Shown here one piece after another: positions 34,810 through 43,928 of a stretch of 64,000 nt of DNA. The DNA comes from Trichocoleus sp. GTDB lineage: Bacteria; Cyanobacteriota; Cyanobacteriia; Elainellales; Elainellaceae. The stretch's first letter is position 1. Every line of letters starts with the position of its first letter. The notes under the pieces were generated by a model. The model worked only from the letters and a program-made list of their open reading frames with translations, did no database searches and was not told the origin of the DNA. The stretch spans positions 1 to 64,000 of the forward strand of contig DATNQD010000084.1 of NCBI GenBank assembly GCA_036702865.1. Reading direction: 5' to 3'. The translations under genes and the position numbers were made by a program.

Positions 34810-36708
34810 GTGAGTCAAGATTTGGTGCTTCGTGATTTTCAGCCCGTGGCGGCAATCGCTACAACCCCTCAAGCCGTCAACTGCCTCAAGCCCCTGTGCG
34901 AACTAGGCGTAAGGCTCTACATTCCAGAAGCGCTTGCTTCCTTTTCTGGCTCTGCTCAAGTCCAAACTTATCAAGGAGCGTTAAAAGACCACATTGCTTT
35001 ACTCTGGCAAACCCATCGATCGCTGATTTTTTGTTTAGCAACTGGGGCAGTCGTCCGGCTCATTGCGCCTCTTCTCCAAGACAAAGCCACCGACCCCGCT
35101 GTTCTGGTACTCGATGCCGCCGGACAAGTTGTCATTAGTCTCTGCGGAGGTCATCAAGGTGGAGCAGATCAACTGACCAGGACGATCGCTCAACAGCTTG
35201 GCGCAACCCCTATCCTGACAGGCGGCGCAAACGATCTGAACCTCCCTGGCATTGATGTTTTGGGCGTCCCTTTTGGTTGGCAAAAAGGAACCGGAGATTG
35301 GACAGGCACCAGTGCTGCGATCGCTCGGCAAGCGCCGATTCAAGTCATCCAAGAAGCAGGCTCAACTTTGTGGCAGCAGCATCTACCGATCGGGCATTCT
35401 TTTTATTTTGAGGCAGAAGAAGAAGATCCCAAGAGTCAGAAGACCAAAACGCCTGCTGCAAGAGTTTGGATTAGCCCAATTCAGCGACAGTTTTCTGCCG
35501 AGTCAGATTTTCCTAAGGTGCAGTGGCATCCGCGTGTGTTGTGGGTGGGAGTGGGCTGCGAGCGGGGGACTTCAAGACAGCTCATTGAAACGGCAATTGA
35601 GCAGGTTTGTCGGGCGGCTCACCTGGCAGAAGCTTCGATCGCGGGAATTGCCACAATTGACATCAAAGCAGATGAACTGGGAATTCTGGAGCTCTGCCAC
35701 GATCGACAGTGGGCAATGCGCTGTTTTCCCGCCGAGTCGCTCAAAACGATCGAAGTTCCAACCCCCTCACAGGTCGTTAATGCCGAAGTTGGCACCCCCA
35801 GTGTTGCCGAAGCCGCTGCCCTCCTCGCTGCCAGTTCCCCTGAATCTTCTTCTAGCCAACTCCGCGTCGCCAAAAAAATCATTCGGCAAGAAGGACAACC
35901 CGGAGCCGTGACGATCGCCATTGCCCAGTCAGAGCAGGAATATACCGGGCGTACCGGGCAACTGTGGCTTGTTGGCATGGGTCCCGGACAGTTGAATCAA
36001 ATGACCCCTGCTGCCAAAGCGGCGATCGTCCAGGCGGATGTGCTAATTGGCTATGGGCTTTATATCGATTTAGTCCGTCCCTTATTACGCCCTGGACAGA
36101 TCATCGAGACATCTCCGATTACGCAAGAACGCCAACGCGCCGAACGGGCGATCGATCTGGCTCAGTGGGGCTTAACCGTTGCAGTCATCTCTTCTGGTGA
36201 TTGCGGCATCTATGGCATGGCAGGTTTGGTGATGGAACAACTCCGCGCTGCCAATTGGGATGGCAAAACACCCGAAGTTCAGGTCTTTCCCGGCATTACT
36301 GCTCTACAGGCAGTCGCTTCCAGAGTAGGTGCACCTTTAATGCATGACTTCTGCGCCATTAGCCTCAGCGATTTGTTGACCCCCTGGAGCATGATCGAAC
36401 AAAGACTCACTGCCGCTGCCCAAGCCGATTTTGTGACAGCCCTCTACAACCCCCGATCGCAGACCCGGATTCATCAAATCATCACGGCTCAGGAAATTTT
36501 CCTGAAATATCGCAACCCTGACACTCCTGTTGCTGTCGTGCGATCGGTCTATCGTCCCGATGAACAGATCACGCTGACCACTCTTGGAGAACTGCATGAT
36601 GCACCGATCGACATGCTGACCACGGTTCTGATCGGCAATCAAAGCACCCGCATTCATGAGAATTGGATGATCACGCCGCGAGGGTATCTGGGTTTTGGGG
36701 AAGCGTAG
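34810..36708 (+). CDS. cobJ: CbiG-CobJ fusion: cobalt-precorrin-5A hydrolase / precorrin-3B C17-methyltransferase
   Basis: Two cobalamin-ring enzymes in one chain of 632 residues. The N-terminal half is CbiG-like: LIFCLATGAVVRLIAPLLQDK and GGHQGGADQLT, then a CbiG C-terminal block WVGVGCERGTSRQLIE. The C-terminal half (from about 390) is a SAM-dependent tetrapyrrole methylase of CobJ/CbiH type: WLVGMGPGQLNQMTPAA, VISSGDCGIYGMAG and VTALYNPRSQTR. Such fusions are common in cyanobacteria. It starts with GTG at 34810. No other cobalamin gene abuts it. The gap upstream (254 bases) shows no convincing B12 riboswitch. Confidence 0.93.
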   Translation: MSQDLVLRDFQPVAAIATTPQAVNCLKPLCELGVRLYIPEALASFSGSAQVQTYQGALKDHIALLWQTHRSLIFCLATGAVVRLIAPLLQDKATDPAVLVLDAAGQVVISLCGGHQGGADQLTRTIAQQLGATPILTGGANDLNLPGIDVLGVPFGWQKGTGDWTGTSAAIARQAPIQVIQEAGSTLWQQHLPIGHSFYFEAEEEDPKSQKTKTPAARVWISPIQRQFSAESDFPKVQWHPRVLWVGVGCERGTSRQLIETAIEQVCRAAHLAEASIAGIATIDIKADELGILELCHDRQWAMRCFPAESLKTIEVPTPSQVVNAEVGTPSVAEAAALLAASSPESSSSQLRVAKKIIRQEGQPGAVTIAIAQSEQEYTGRTGQLWLVGMGPGQLNQMTPAAKAAIVQADVLIGYGLYIDLVRPLLRPGQIIETSPITQERQRAERAIDLAQWGLTVAVISSGDCGIYGMAGLVMEQLRAANWDGKTPEVQVFPGITALQAVASRVGAPLMHDFCAISLSDLLTPWSMIEQRLTAAAQADFVTALYNPRSQTRIHQIITAQEIFLKYRNPDTPVAVVRSVYRPDEQITLTTLGELHDAPIDMLTTVLIGNQSTRIHENWMITPRGYLGFGEA

Positions 36709-36853
36709 GGGGTCGATCGGGGGTGGATAGGAAGTTGAAGATGGAGTTCAGGAGTGGGGGTATCAGGTAACGAAGAGAAAACCAAGGTGGAGGATCATGC
36801 CATTTCAGCTAACTCTGCCCCACCCTTTATCCCCAAATCCTAAATGAAGTCAC

Positions 36854-37579
36854 TTAAAATCGTTTCCCTAGAAGCCGTTGCTTCATCCCTTCCGCGATCT
36901 TTTGCCCCAAATATTCTGGGATGAGGCTTTCGTTTGGTCCCAGTAAGTAGAGAATCAGGCGAGTTCTGCCGCGCCAGACCAGAAGATTGGCATTGACGAC
37001 AAGCAGATCTTCCTGCCAAATGGCATACATCACTTTATAAAACAGTCCAGGCTGGTTGTCAGCTTCGATGAGGAGGGCAGGCAGGTGAAAAACCGGATCA
37101 ACGTAAAATTCTGTTTCCACTTGCTCCAAGCCAGCATCGAGGTTAAACTCAACAGCCAGCATTTCTTCGACTTCAAAGCGTCCAGCCAGAGCTTCGCGAA
37201 TTGCCCGACAGACATTGTCAGCGGTTTTGTCAACAAGCGCTTTGCCACCTCTTGACACCACCAGTTTGATAAAAACGAGCATGGGCGGATAGATTTGCCC
37301 GTAAAGACTGAGGCTATGAATGGTTAGTCCATAAGCCGCTAAAACCCCAAAAATATCACTTAGCAAGAAGGACTGATTGCGATAGGCAAAATGAAGGGCA
37401 CTTTTGCTGCCCTCGGCACTCAGTTCGATCACCGCTTGTTTGGTCTTGTAAAGCTGGTAGGCAAGCCGGAGATTCTGTAGTTGAATTTCACTACTAACAA
37501 ATTGTTCGTAAAACTGCGGAAACGCTCGATTGAAGCGCTTTAACAGTTCTAGGGTAGAAGATTTCAAACCCGGAGCCAT
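36854..37579 (-). CDS. ACT-domain-like protein
   Basis: The C-terminal half has two ACT-like modules: SDIFGVLAAYGLTIHSLSLYG and, later, EADNQPGLFYKVMYAIWQEDLLVVNANLLVW, similar to the regulatory ACT repeats of GlnD but without the nucleotidyltransferase or HD parts. It could bind an amino acid or be a GlnD-related regulator; the ligand is unknown. I chose the ATG at 37579; an in-frame TTG at 37690 would add 37 residues with no clear family match. It converges with cbiG-cobJ and is divergent from the GNAT gene. Confidence 0.68.
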   Translation of the reverse strand: MAPGLKSSTLELLKRFNRAFPQFYEQFVSSEIQLQNLRLAYQLYKTKQAVIELSAEGSKSALHFAYRNQSFLLSDIFGVLAAYGLTIHSLSLYGQIYPPMLVFIKLVVSRGGKALVDKTADNVCRAIREALAGRFEVEEMLAVEFNLDAGLEQVETEFYVDPVFHLPALLIEADNQPGLFYKVMYAIWQEDLLVVNANLLVWRGRTRLILYLLGPNESLIPEYLGQKIAEGMKQRLLGKRF

Positions 37580-37845
37580 ACAGTTGGGTAATTGCTTGCC
37601 TGAAGAATGGGCAGAAGTTCGATTGGCGGAAGTTAAATGAATGTAACATTTGCCCCCTTCATTTAGAGTACTCCCAGGTCGATCGCCCAATCAAACCCTC
37701 AATCGAATCCAACCTTCTTATTCCAGCTTTCCCCCATTCTGAAAGATTTATTCAGTGTGAGCGAATGGGATGAGGATGAGAAGAGAGATACGCACTATAC
37801 TAACTATTACTGTGATCAAATCTGTACTACTCTTGCCGCGCCTAC

Positions 37846-38364
37846 ATGGGTTTCTGGAAAAGCCTGTTTAGCACTTCTGAAACTTCCGCTACATCCAAGC
37901 CCGCTGAAACGGAAGGGCAGGGAGGTCCGAGTGTGATGGTGGGTAACTCCCGCATCTTCTTTAGCACTGACCGTGAAATTGACTTATATGAACTTGAAGA
38001 ACTGTGTGACGCGGTAGGCTGGTCACGTCGTCCGCTGCGAAAGGTCAAAAAAGCAATTCAGCACAGTTTTTTGGTCGTCTCCATGTGGGAACAGCGAGGG
38101 GCACAGCGACGGCTGGTCGGGTTTGCCCGCGCCACGTCTGACCATGCCTTTAACGCTACAATCTGGGATGTCGTTGTCCATCCAGACTTTCAAAGCAAAG
38201 GGTTGGGAAAAGCCCTGATGCGCCAGATGATCAAAAAGCTTCGTAGCGAAGACATTAGCAACATTACGCTCTTTGCCGATCCTCACGTCGTTGACTTCTA
38301 CCGGGGCTTAGGCTTTATGTCTGACCCAGAAGGCATTAAGGGGATGTTTTGGTATCCCGATTGA
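37846..38364 (+). CDS. ycf52: GNAT acetyltransferase of the Ycf52/NSI type
   Basis: A GNAT-family N-acetyltransferase related to red-algal plastid Ycf52 and plant plastid NSI (GNAT2), which acetylates Lys of photosynthetic proteins. The acetyl-CoA site reads [17 protein letters not shown]. Family blocks are [18 protein letters not shown] and the C-terminal [31 protein letters not shown] variable N-terminus of about 35 residues precedes the fold. The closeness to the plastid enzymes suggests a photosynthesis-related target, which is inference. Confidence 0.88.
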   Translation: MGFWKSLFSTSETSATSKPAETEGQGGPSVMVGNSRIFFSTDREIDLYELEELCDAVGWSRRPLRKVKKAIQHSFLVVSMWEQRGAQRRLVGFARATSDHAFNATIWDVVVHPDFQSKGLGKALMRQMIKKLRSEDISNITLFADPHVVDFYRGLGFMSDPEGIKGMFWYPD

Positions 38365-38422
38365 CCGAATTGATGCCAATGGAGAACCCTAAACCTGAGT
38401 TGCAAGAAGCGAATCAGCAAGC

Positions 38423-39946
38423 TTAGGGAAGCCAGAAGGGAGGCAGCAATTCTTGGGTAAAGGCTCGAACCGATCGATTGAGCTGACGAGCAATTTGAAT
38501 ATGCGGCTCATCGGGCGCGATCGGCAGAATATTGGCTGGGGTGCCAAGCTGGAATCGATTGATGATATGATTCGCGGCTTCTAGCCCAGTGACATAGGCT
38601 TTTTCCTGCGACCAGGAGCCATGCCGGGTGATTACCCAATCTCCACTCATGAAAACATTGGCGATCGGGGTTTGAGCAGGCAACATCGATTGATAGCTGC
38701 CGGGTGAGAAATGCGTGACGGCTTTAGGCAGTCGGACAACGCTGCTATCGATCACTTCAGCAGACCGAAATTCAGGAACACAAGTTGCCAGATCGCGGTG
38801 GACTTTGGCAATTACCTGTTCGTCACTGAGGGGAAGCAACTGATTCGCGTGATAAAAATCTGCTTCAATTACGCTGCCCGGAGCATCTCGATATTCATCA
38901 TGAAGCGCATTCAAATCAAAGAATGTCCAGCCTGTTGAACGATCGAAGCCAAAACAAGCATTGGAAGGCAGTGGCACAGACACTTTACGATCGAACCAGA
39001 GCCGGGTTGCCAAACCATCGATCGTCCCCAGATTCAGCAAATTGGCAAAAGCAGGAAAGCTTTGTAATGCAGGGCTGTTGCTGACAATCTTCTGCATTCC
39101 GGTTACACCAACTGCAAAAATCACGGCATCTGCGGCAAAAACCTCTTCACCGCAAACAACCCCAGTCACGATCGGCGCTTCAGCCTCAGCATTCAGGATC
39201 AAATCAGTGACACGACGCTGCGTCAGCACCCGACCTCCTGCTTGCTCAATCTGCTCCACCCAGGGACGGAAGATTTTCTCGCCCACCGTTCCCCGACACC
39301 ACACCACATCAAAATCGGGTTGGTGCGCCAGGATGAAGTAATAGAGCATCCCCAAAGCTGCTGCCGCTGAGCATTGTTCTCCCGGTGCAAACAAACCGAC
39401 GAGAAGCATTGGCTCAAATGAGTCGCGATAGAGTCTTGCCGACACGCCAAACTGCTTGAAGAGTTCGCGGGCAGTCACCGAGTCATAGCGTTGCCAGGCG
39501 TCATCGGAGTTATCGAAATCAACCACAGCATAAAGCAGTGGCAGGGCAGAGAGGCGATCGATCAGCGGTAATCGCTTGAATTGAGGATAGAGGAATGTAC
39601 CCAGTGGGGTTGGCAGCGCGGGTTCTTGCTGAAAGATAGGCGACTCCACTTCCAAACCTGCCGGAGAATATTGTGAAGAGCGCGTCCAGGATGTAAATGG
39701 AGTGAGTTCAAGCTCCCGTACCAGCGAGAAAATATTGCGATAGGGATACCAGAAGCCGTGAATTCCTGCTTCGATCGATCGTCCGCCCGCAGTTTTCCAG
39801 CCTGCCACTAAGCCACCCGGATAAGCTCCTGCTTCCAGCAGTGTCACCTCATAACCCTGCTTTGCCAAATGATAGGCTGCACCTAACCCTGCCCATCCTG
39901 CTCCAACAACAATGACTTTTGGCGGTTGCTCAGGCGTTTCAACCAC
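38423..39946 (-). CDS. FAD-dependent oxidoreductase of the carotene desaturase/isomerase type
   Basis: A flavoprotein of the phytoene/zeta-carotene desaturase superfamily, product and substrate undetermined. The Rossmann motif VIVVGAGWAGLGAAYHLAKQGYEVTLLEA begins near residue 11. FAD-contact motifs GGLVAGWKTAGGRSIEAGIHGFW and the C-terminal VFMSGDWVITRHG…KAYVTGLEAA are present. I chose the GTG at 39946: AGGA sits seven bases before it, and it overlaps the stop of the upstream SH3 gene by eight bases. An ATG at 39973 would add nine residues. The overlap implies coupling to the SH3 protein, an unexpected pairing of an exported protein with a flavoenzyme. Confidence 0.82.
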   Translation of the reverse strand: MVETPEQPPKVIVVGAGWAGLGAAYHLAKQGYEVTLLEAGAYPGGLVAGWKTAGGRSIEAGIHGFWYPYRNIFSLVRELELTPFTSWTRSSQYSPAGLEVESPIFQQEPALPTPLGTFLYPQFKRLPLIDRLSALPLLYAVVDFDNSDDAWQRYDSVTARELFKQFGVSARLYRDSFEPMLLVGLFAPGEQCSAAAALGMLYYFILAHQPDFDVVWCRGTVGEKIFRPWVEQIEQAGGRVLTQRRVTDLILNAEAEAPIVTGVVCGEEVFAADAVIFAVGVTGMQKIVSNSPALQSFPAFANLLNLGTIDGLATRLWFDRKVSVPLPSNACFGFDRSTGWTFFDLNALHDEYRDAPGSVIEADFYHANQLLPLSDEQVIAKVHRDLATCVPEFRSAEVIDSSVVRLPKAVTHFSPGSYQSMLPAQTPIANVFMSGDWVITRHGSWSQEKAYVTGLEAANHIINRFQLGTPANILPIAPDEPHIQIARQLNRSVRAFTQELLPPFWLP

Positions 39947-40835
39947 AGGTTCTTCCTCCCAAATTACTGCCACCATTGACCACACCAACTGAAATCCAGC
40001 CTTGATAGGGTGACACGATATATGCCCAACGACGTTGTCCTTCTGGAGAAGGAACGGTGCGAGTTGCCCCAGTGAACTGGAAGTTATATGTGCCTTGAGG
40101 CAGGGTGTAAAGCCCGGTGCCAGTGTCGGGCTGGGTGCGAACGATCAAGCCTTCTGCGGGGAGGACATCACAAGTCACAGCAACGATCGTGGGTGTAGCA
40201 GGCGCACTGGTGAAAGGGATGGCAGGCGCGAGGGGACGGGCTGCAACTGTTGTTTGAGGCTGGTTAGCAGTTTGAGATTGGTAAGTGGTTCGAGGCTGAT
40301 AGCGAGTTTGAGATTGAGGAACGGGCTGCTGCGGAGAAGGCAAATTTGGAACCCTGACTGATGGAGCATTAGCGACGGGTGGAACGGTCGGCTGTGGGAA
40401 ATTGGGCTGGGCTGGTGCAGCAGGTTGTGGCGGTGTTGTGCCCGGAGGATTGGCAGCGATCGATGGGTTGATTTGCTGGTAGGCAGTGGGAGTGGCGCAA
40501 GGGGTTACAGGAGTCAAATATTTTGCTTCCACCCAACCGACAGCCGGTTCACTAATTCTCACCCAACCGGTGCCAGTGCCCAAGACTTGCAGGCGGATCG
40601 TTTGCCCAGCAGATAAAACGCCTGCCGAAGTACTGTTTAAGTCAGGCTGAAGATAAATCCCAGTCACCGCATTGGTTTGACGACAGCCTGTATCTGTAGC
40701 CTGTGCGAGTTGTTCACCCAATTGCCCAATCTGTCCTACCTGAGTCGATCGCTCCACCGCTTTTGCAGAAAAAGAGCTGACCGCGATCGTCATGATGCCG
40801 AAAAACAACGCACTCCCAAGCTTGCCCATTTTCAT
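39939..40835 (-). CDS. Exported bacterial SH3-domain protein with Pro/Gln-rich linker
   Basis: A signal peptide (about 1-26, ending SSFSAKAVE) precedes an SH3b domain (about 50-110: TGIYLQPDLNSTSAGVLSAGQTIRL…GWVRISEPAVGWVEAKYLTP). A long Pro/Gln/Thr linker with YQPRTTYQSQTANQPQTT repeats follows, then a second Cys-containing domain (about 218-298) that starts IVAVTCDVLPAEGLIVRTQPD and ends GGRTCG, probably closed by a disulfide. It may bind peptidoglycan or act in the envelope. Its stop overlaps the start of the flavoenzyme gene by eight bases. Confidence 0.85.
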   Translation of the reverse strand: MKMGKLGSALFFGIMTIAVSSFSAKAVERSTQVGQIGQLGEQLAQATDTGCRQTNAVTGIYLQPDLNSTSAGVLSAGQTIRLQVLGTGTGWVRISEPAVGWVEAKYLTPVTPCATPTAYQQINPSIAANPPGTTPPQPAAPAQPNFPQPTVPPVANAPSVRVPNLPSPQQPVPQSQTRYQPRTTYQSQTANQPQTTVAARPLAPAIPFTSAPATPTIVAVTCDVLPAEGLIVRTQPDTGTGLYTLPQGTYNFQFTGATRTVPSPEGQRRWAYIVSPYQGWISVGVVNGGSNLGGRTCG

Positions 40836-40943
40836 ATCATTCGCTCCAGCACAACCTAAGAATCTCAGTGCGTTGGAATGATATCACGGGTCAACGGATT
40901 GCAAATATTTCGCTAAAGCGATCGCACAAAACTCAAACAGATT

Positions 40944-41489
40944 TTAGAGAAACGGACGTGCTAAAAAGAAGCTGCAAATTGATTTTGCATCGATCGGTTC
41001 CCCACTCAAGATCGCTGCTTCCAACTGCTGAGGAGTCATCAAAACGGTTTCCATGTCCTCGTCCTCATCCTGACTTGGCGGCGTTTCTAGCTTAGTTAAA
41101 TCGGTAGCAAGATAGGCGTAGATCACTTCGTCTGAGTAGCCCGGAGCCAGAAAGAACTGCCCGAGGGAACGCCAGCGATCGGCATGATAGCCTGTCTCTT
41201 CTTCAATTTCTCGCTGCACCGTCGTTAAAGGATCTTCATTCGGTTCGATCGTACCTGCCGGAAACTCCAGCAATCGCCCATTTGCCGCAAAACGATATTG
41301 GCGCACCAACACTAGCTGACCTTCATTCGTGACCGGAACTGCCAAAGCTCCACCCGGATGACGCACACATTCCCAGTCTCCTTCTGCTCCATTCGGTAAG
41401 CGCAGCCGGGTTACCTCAAAGTTGAACTTGCGTCCACGATGGAAGAGGTTTTGTTGGATGAGTTCGGGGGGTTCGGGTTGGGGGGGCAT
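40944..41489 (-). CDS. Nudix hydrolase, ADP-ribose pyrophosphatase type
   Basis: A Nudix enzyme that probably cleaves ADP-ribose or a related nucleotide sugar. The Nudix box is GTIEPNEDPLTTVQREIEEETGYH, with the Gly, Glu and REXXEE residues intact. The preceding LVLVRQYRFAANGRLLEFPAG segment is typical of the ADP-ribose subgroup. A catalytic Glu is likely in the acidic DEDEDMETV stretch. It lies 24 bases after folK on the same strand and closes a five-gene run (Npun_F0494-like, cobQ, ferredoxin, folK, Nudix). Confidence 0.9.
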   Translation of the reverse strand: MPPQPEPPELIQQNLFHRGRKFNFEVTRLRLPNGAEGDWECVRHPGGALAVPVTNEGQLVLVRQYRFAANGRLLEFPAGTIEPNEDPLTTVQREIEEETGYHADRWRSLGQFFLAPGYSDEVIYAYLATDLTKLETPPSQDEDEDMETVLMTPQQLEAAILSGEPIDAKSICSFFLARPFL

Positions 41490-41513
41490 GAGCGTAGATA
41501 GTAGGAGTCGGAG

Positions 41514-42050
41514 TCAGAGATTGGGGGTTAGGTCGGGTGGGCTAAGGATTTGCGGTTTGTCGTCTGGATGCGGGAGTTGCGTGACGCCAGAGGCATCAAC
41601 TTTGTGGGCGAGTGTGGCGATCGTTTGCTGAGAAATGGGGTCAACCCAATCAGGGGCAATTTCAGCAAGAGGAATGAGAACAAAAGCGCGATCGATCATG
41701 CGGGGATGTGGGATCTGGAGGTGAGGCTGGTTGAGGATCAAGTCATCGTAAAGCAGGAGATCGAGATCTAGCGTTCTAGCGCCCCATCGTTCGCGACGGA
41801 CTCGCCCAAATTTTGCCTCAACATCAAGCAGCATTTGCATCAGCACTTCCGGCGACAGAGTGGTGGAGAGCAGCGCACAAGCGTTGAGATAGTCAGGCTG
41901 AGGAGGTCCAACAGGGGCAGTCTGATAAAGATGAGATTTTACCTTAACCGTGATGCCTGGTATTTTGTTGAGGCGATCGAGCGCCGCTTCGAGGGTCATT
42001 CGAGAATTACCCAGATTACTGCCCAACGCAATTGCTGCTAGATGTACCAT
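41514..42050 (-). CDS. folK: 2-amino-4-hydroxy-6-hydroxymethyldihydropteridine pyrophosphokinase
   Basis: HPPK transfers pyrophosphate from ATP to the pterin in folate synthesis. Family motifs: AALGSNLGNSRMTLEAAL near the N-terminus, LYQTAPVGPPQPDYLNAC and WGARTLDLDLLLYDDLIL carrying the metal-binding Asp residues, then IPHPRMIDRAFVLIPLAEIAPDW. The 178-residue length is typical. It sits between a ferredoxin gene and a Nudix gene on the same strand and is probably co-transcribed with cobQ upstream, giving a mixed folate/cobalamin unit. Confidence 0.95.
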   Translation of the reverse strand: MVHLAAIALGSNLGNSRMTLEAALDRLNKIPGITVKVKSHLYQTAPVGPPQPDYLNACALLSTTLSPEVLMQMLLDVEAKFGRVRRERWGARTLDLDLLLYDDLILNQPHLQIPHPRMIDRAFVLIPLAEIAPDWVDPISQQTIATLAHKVDASGVTQLPHPDDKPQILSPPDLTPNL

Positions 42051-42092
42051 CCCTCCTCTAATTCCTACCTCATTTCCTATCTCAATTCTTGC

Positions 42093-42332
42093 CTACCAGG
42101 TTGGATCAACAAATAAACTAATCGTCAGTTCTGGCTGACCAGATGGCACAGAACTAATGCAGGCACAGACTGTATTCCCGTTAGAAAGCTCGACTTCACA
42201 AGCATGACAGGAACCCATCAAGCACCCAGTTGGGATGCTTAATCCAGCGCGATCGGCAACTTGCAACAGAGGTTCTCCAACTTCTGCTTCAATCAGAACA
42301 TCATCAGGGAGGAAACGAACTTGCATAGCCAT
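42093..42332 (-). CDS. Short 2Fe-2S ferredoxin-like protein
   Basis: Seventy-nine residues from the ATG at 42332 (an earlier in-frame start would add four). The fold starts MQVRFLPDDVLIEAEVGEPL and the cluster loop is GCLMGSCHACEVE, with Cys at 37, 42 and 45. A fourth ligand must be Cys56 or Cys58 (VCACIS), only 11-13 residues on, much closer than in plant-type photosynthetic ferredoxins, where the gap is about 29. This is nearer the spacing of succinate-dehydrogenase-type centres. It follows cobQ by 33 bases, so a reducing role in corrin chemistry is possible but unproven. Confidence 0.82.
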   Translation of the reverse strand: MAMQVRFLPDDVLIEAEVGEPLLQVADRAGLSIPTGCLMGSCHACEVELSNGNTVCACISSVPSGQPELTISLFVDPTW

Positions 42333-42365
42333 GAATGCGCTCAAAAGAATTGAGGATTGGGTTTG

Positions 42366-43865
42366 CTACTGATTTAACTGTTGCAGAATTGGATTAAGGT
42401 CAATGTGCTTCCCAACTGCATCTGCCAGTGTATCAAACATGGCTTCTCGCTGTTCTCGATAGTTGGGAATTCCCGTCGGCAAAGATTTTAGCCCTCGCTG
42501 CTGCCGAAGCCGATTCAGCCAAGCTCGTCGCCAGGGACCATTATCAAAAATGCCATGCAGATAAGTTCCCCAAATCGATTGTGTTGTATCAACAACCCCG
42601 AGGTTGACATCATCAAACAATGGCTTGAAGATGGGCGCATTTCCCTCAGCTTCTGCTTCTGCCAAATGGCTTCTCCCCTGGTGAATTTCATAGCCAGAGA
42701 CAGGTAACCCCACCTGCGGGAAGTTTGAAGTGACCAGCCGCTGCCGTGCTACTTTCTGTCCCGTAATCACGGTTTTCAGGGGTAATAGCCCTAAGCCTTT
42801 ATAGCGTCCTTCCTGTCCTTCAAGCCCTTCCGGGTCTGCCAGCAGCTTACCCATCATTTGAAAACCGCCACAAATTCCCAAAATTGTGCCGCCTGCTGCC
42901 ACGTAGTTTTGAATTGCCTCCGCCATGCCCGTTCGCTGCATTGCCACTAGATCAGCGATCGTCGTTTTGGAGCCAGGGATAATCACGGCATCAGGGTAGC
43001 CCAACGAGTCCTTTAGCGTTACGTATTTGACTCTGACAGAAGGTTCCGATTCGAGTGGATCAAAATCTGTGAAATTTGAGATGCGGGGCAGGCGGATCAC
43101 TGCAACCGTCAGATCGCTGTTGTCATTATTTTTGTTGGGGCGATCGAGCAAGGACAGAGAATCCTCTGCCGGAAACTCTTCATCAAACCAGGGAATGACA
43201 CCAAGTACCGGAATTCCTGTTCGCTTCTCTAGCCATTCAACTCCTGGCTGCAAAAGTGACTTGTGTCCGCGAAACTTGTTGATCACAATGCCACGAATGA
43301 GTGCTCGTTCTTCAGGGTCTAGCAGTTCCAACGTCCCAACAATATGGGCAAACACGCCACCTCGCTCAATATCAGCGATCAGCAGTGTAGGTGCATTCAG
43401 GTGACGCGCCACCCGCATATTGGTCAGATCGCGGTGCTTCAAATTAATTTCTGCCGGACTCCCTGCCCCTTCGCAGATCAGCAGATCAAACTCTTCGCCC
43501 AGTCGCTGCAATGACTCCTCGATCGCCTGCCAACCCGTATCAAAAAACTGCTCGTAATACTCAGATGCCCCGACTCTACCGATCGCTCGCCCCTTCAAAA
43601 TCACCTGTGAGGTCATATCTCCCTGGGGTTTCAGCAAGATTGGATTCATCTCGACGCGAGGCATAATCCCCGCAGCCCAGGCTTGCACCGCTTGAGCATG
43701 ACCAATTTCGCCGCCGGAAGGTGTGACATAGGCATTAAGCGCCATGTTCTGCCCTTTAAACGGAGCAACACGCCAGCCTCGCCGACTCAAAAGGCGACAT
43801 AAAGCGGTTGTCAGCATTGATTTCCCGGCATGGGATGTAGTTCCAACAACCATAATGGCTTTCAT
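42366..43865 (-). CDS. cobQ: Cobyric acid synthase CobQ/CbiP
   Basis: CobQ amidates four side chains of adenosylcobyrinic acid diamide using glutamine and ATP. The N-terminal ATPase part has IMVVGTTSHAGKSMLTTAL and PFKGQNMALNAYVTPSGGEIGHAQ. The C-terminal glutamine amidotransferase has ILGICGGFQMMG with the nucleophile Cys, and ends with a His-containing GTYLHGIFDN. I chose the ATG at 43865, because MKAIMVVGTTSH is the family start; a start five codons earlier is possible. The ferredoxin gene is next. Confidence 0.96.
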   Translation of the reverse strand: MKAIMVVGTTSHAGKSMLTTALCRLLSRRGWRVAPFKGQNMALNAYVTPSGGEIGHAQAVQAWAAGIMPRVEMNPILLKPQGDMTSQVILKGRAIGRVGASEYYEQFFDTGWQAIEESLQRLGEEFDLLICEGAGSPAEINLKHRDLTNMRVARHLNAPTLLIADIERGGVFAHIVGTLELLDPEERALIRGIVINKFRGHKSLLQPGVEWLEKRTGIPVLGVIPWFDEEFPAEDSLSLLDRPNKNNDNSDLTVAVIRLPRISNFTDFDPLESEPSVRVKYVTLKDSLGYPDAVIIPGSKTTIADLVAMQRTGMAEAIQNYVAAGGTILGICGGFQMMGKLLADPEGLEGQEGRYKGLGLLPLKTVITGQKVARQRLVTSNFPQVGLPVSGYEIHQGRSHLAEAEAEGNAPIFKPLFDDVNLGVVDTTQSIWGTYLHGIFDNGPWRRAWLNRLRQQRGLKSLPTGIPNYREQREAMFDTLADAVGKHIDLNPILQQLNQ

Positions 43866-43928
43866 GTGAAATCTCCACAAATAGGACAGAAAAAAACAGC
43901 TCTGGTGAGTACCAGAGACAACTTGCGG

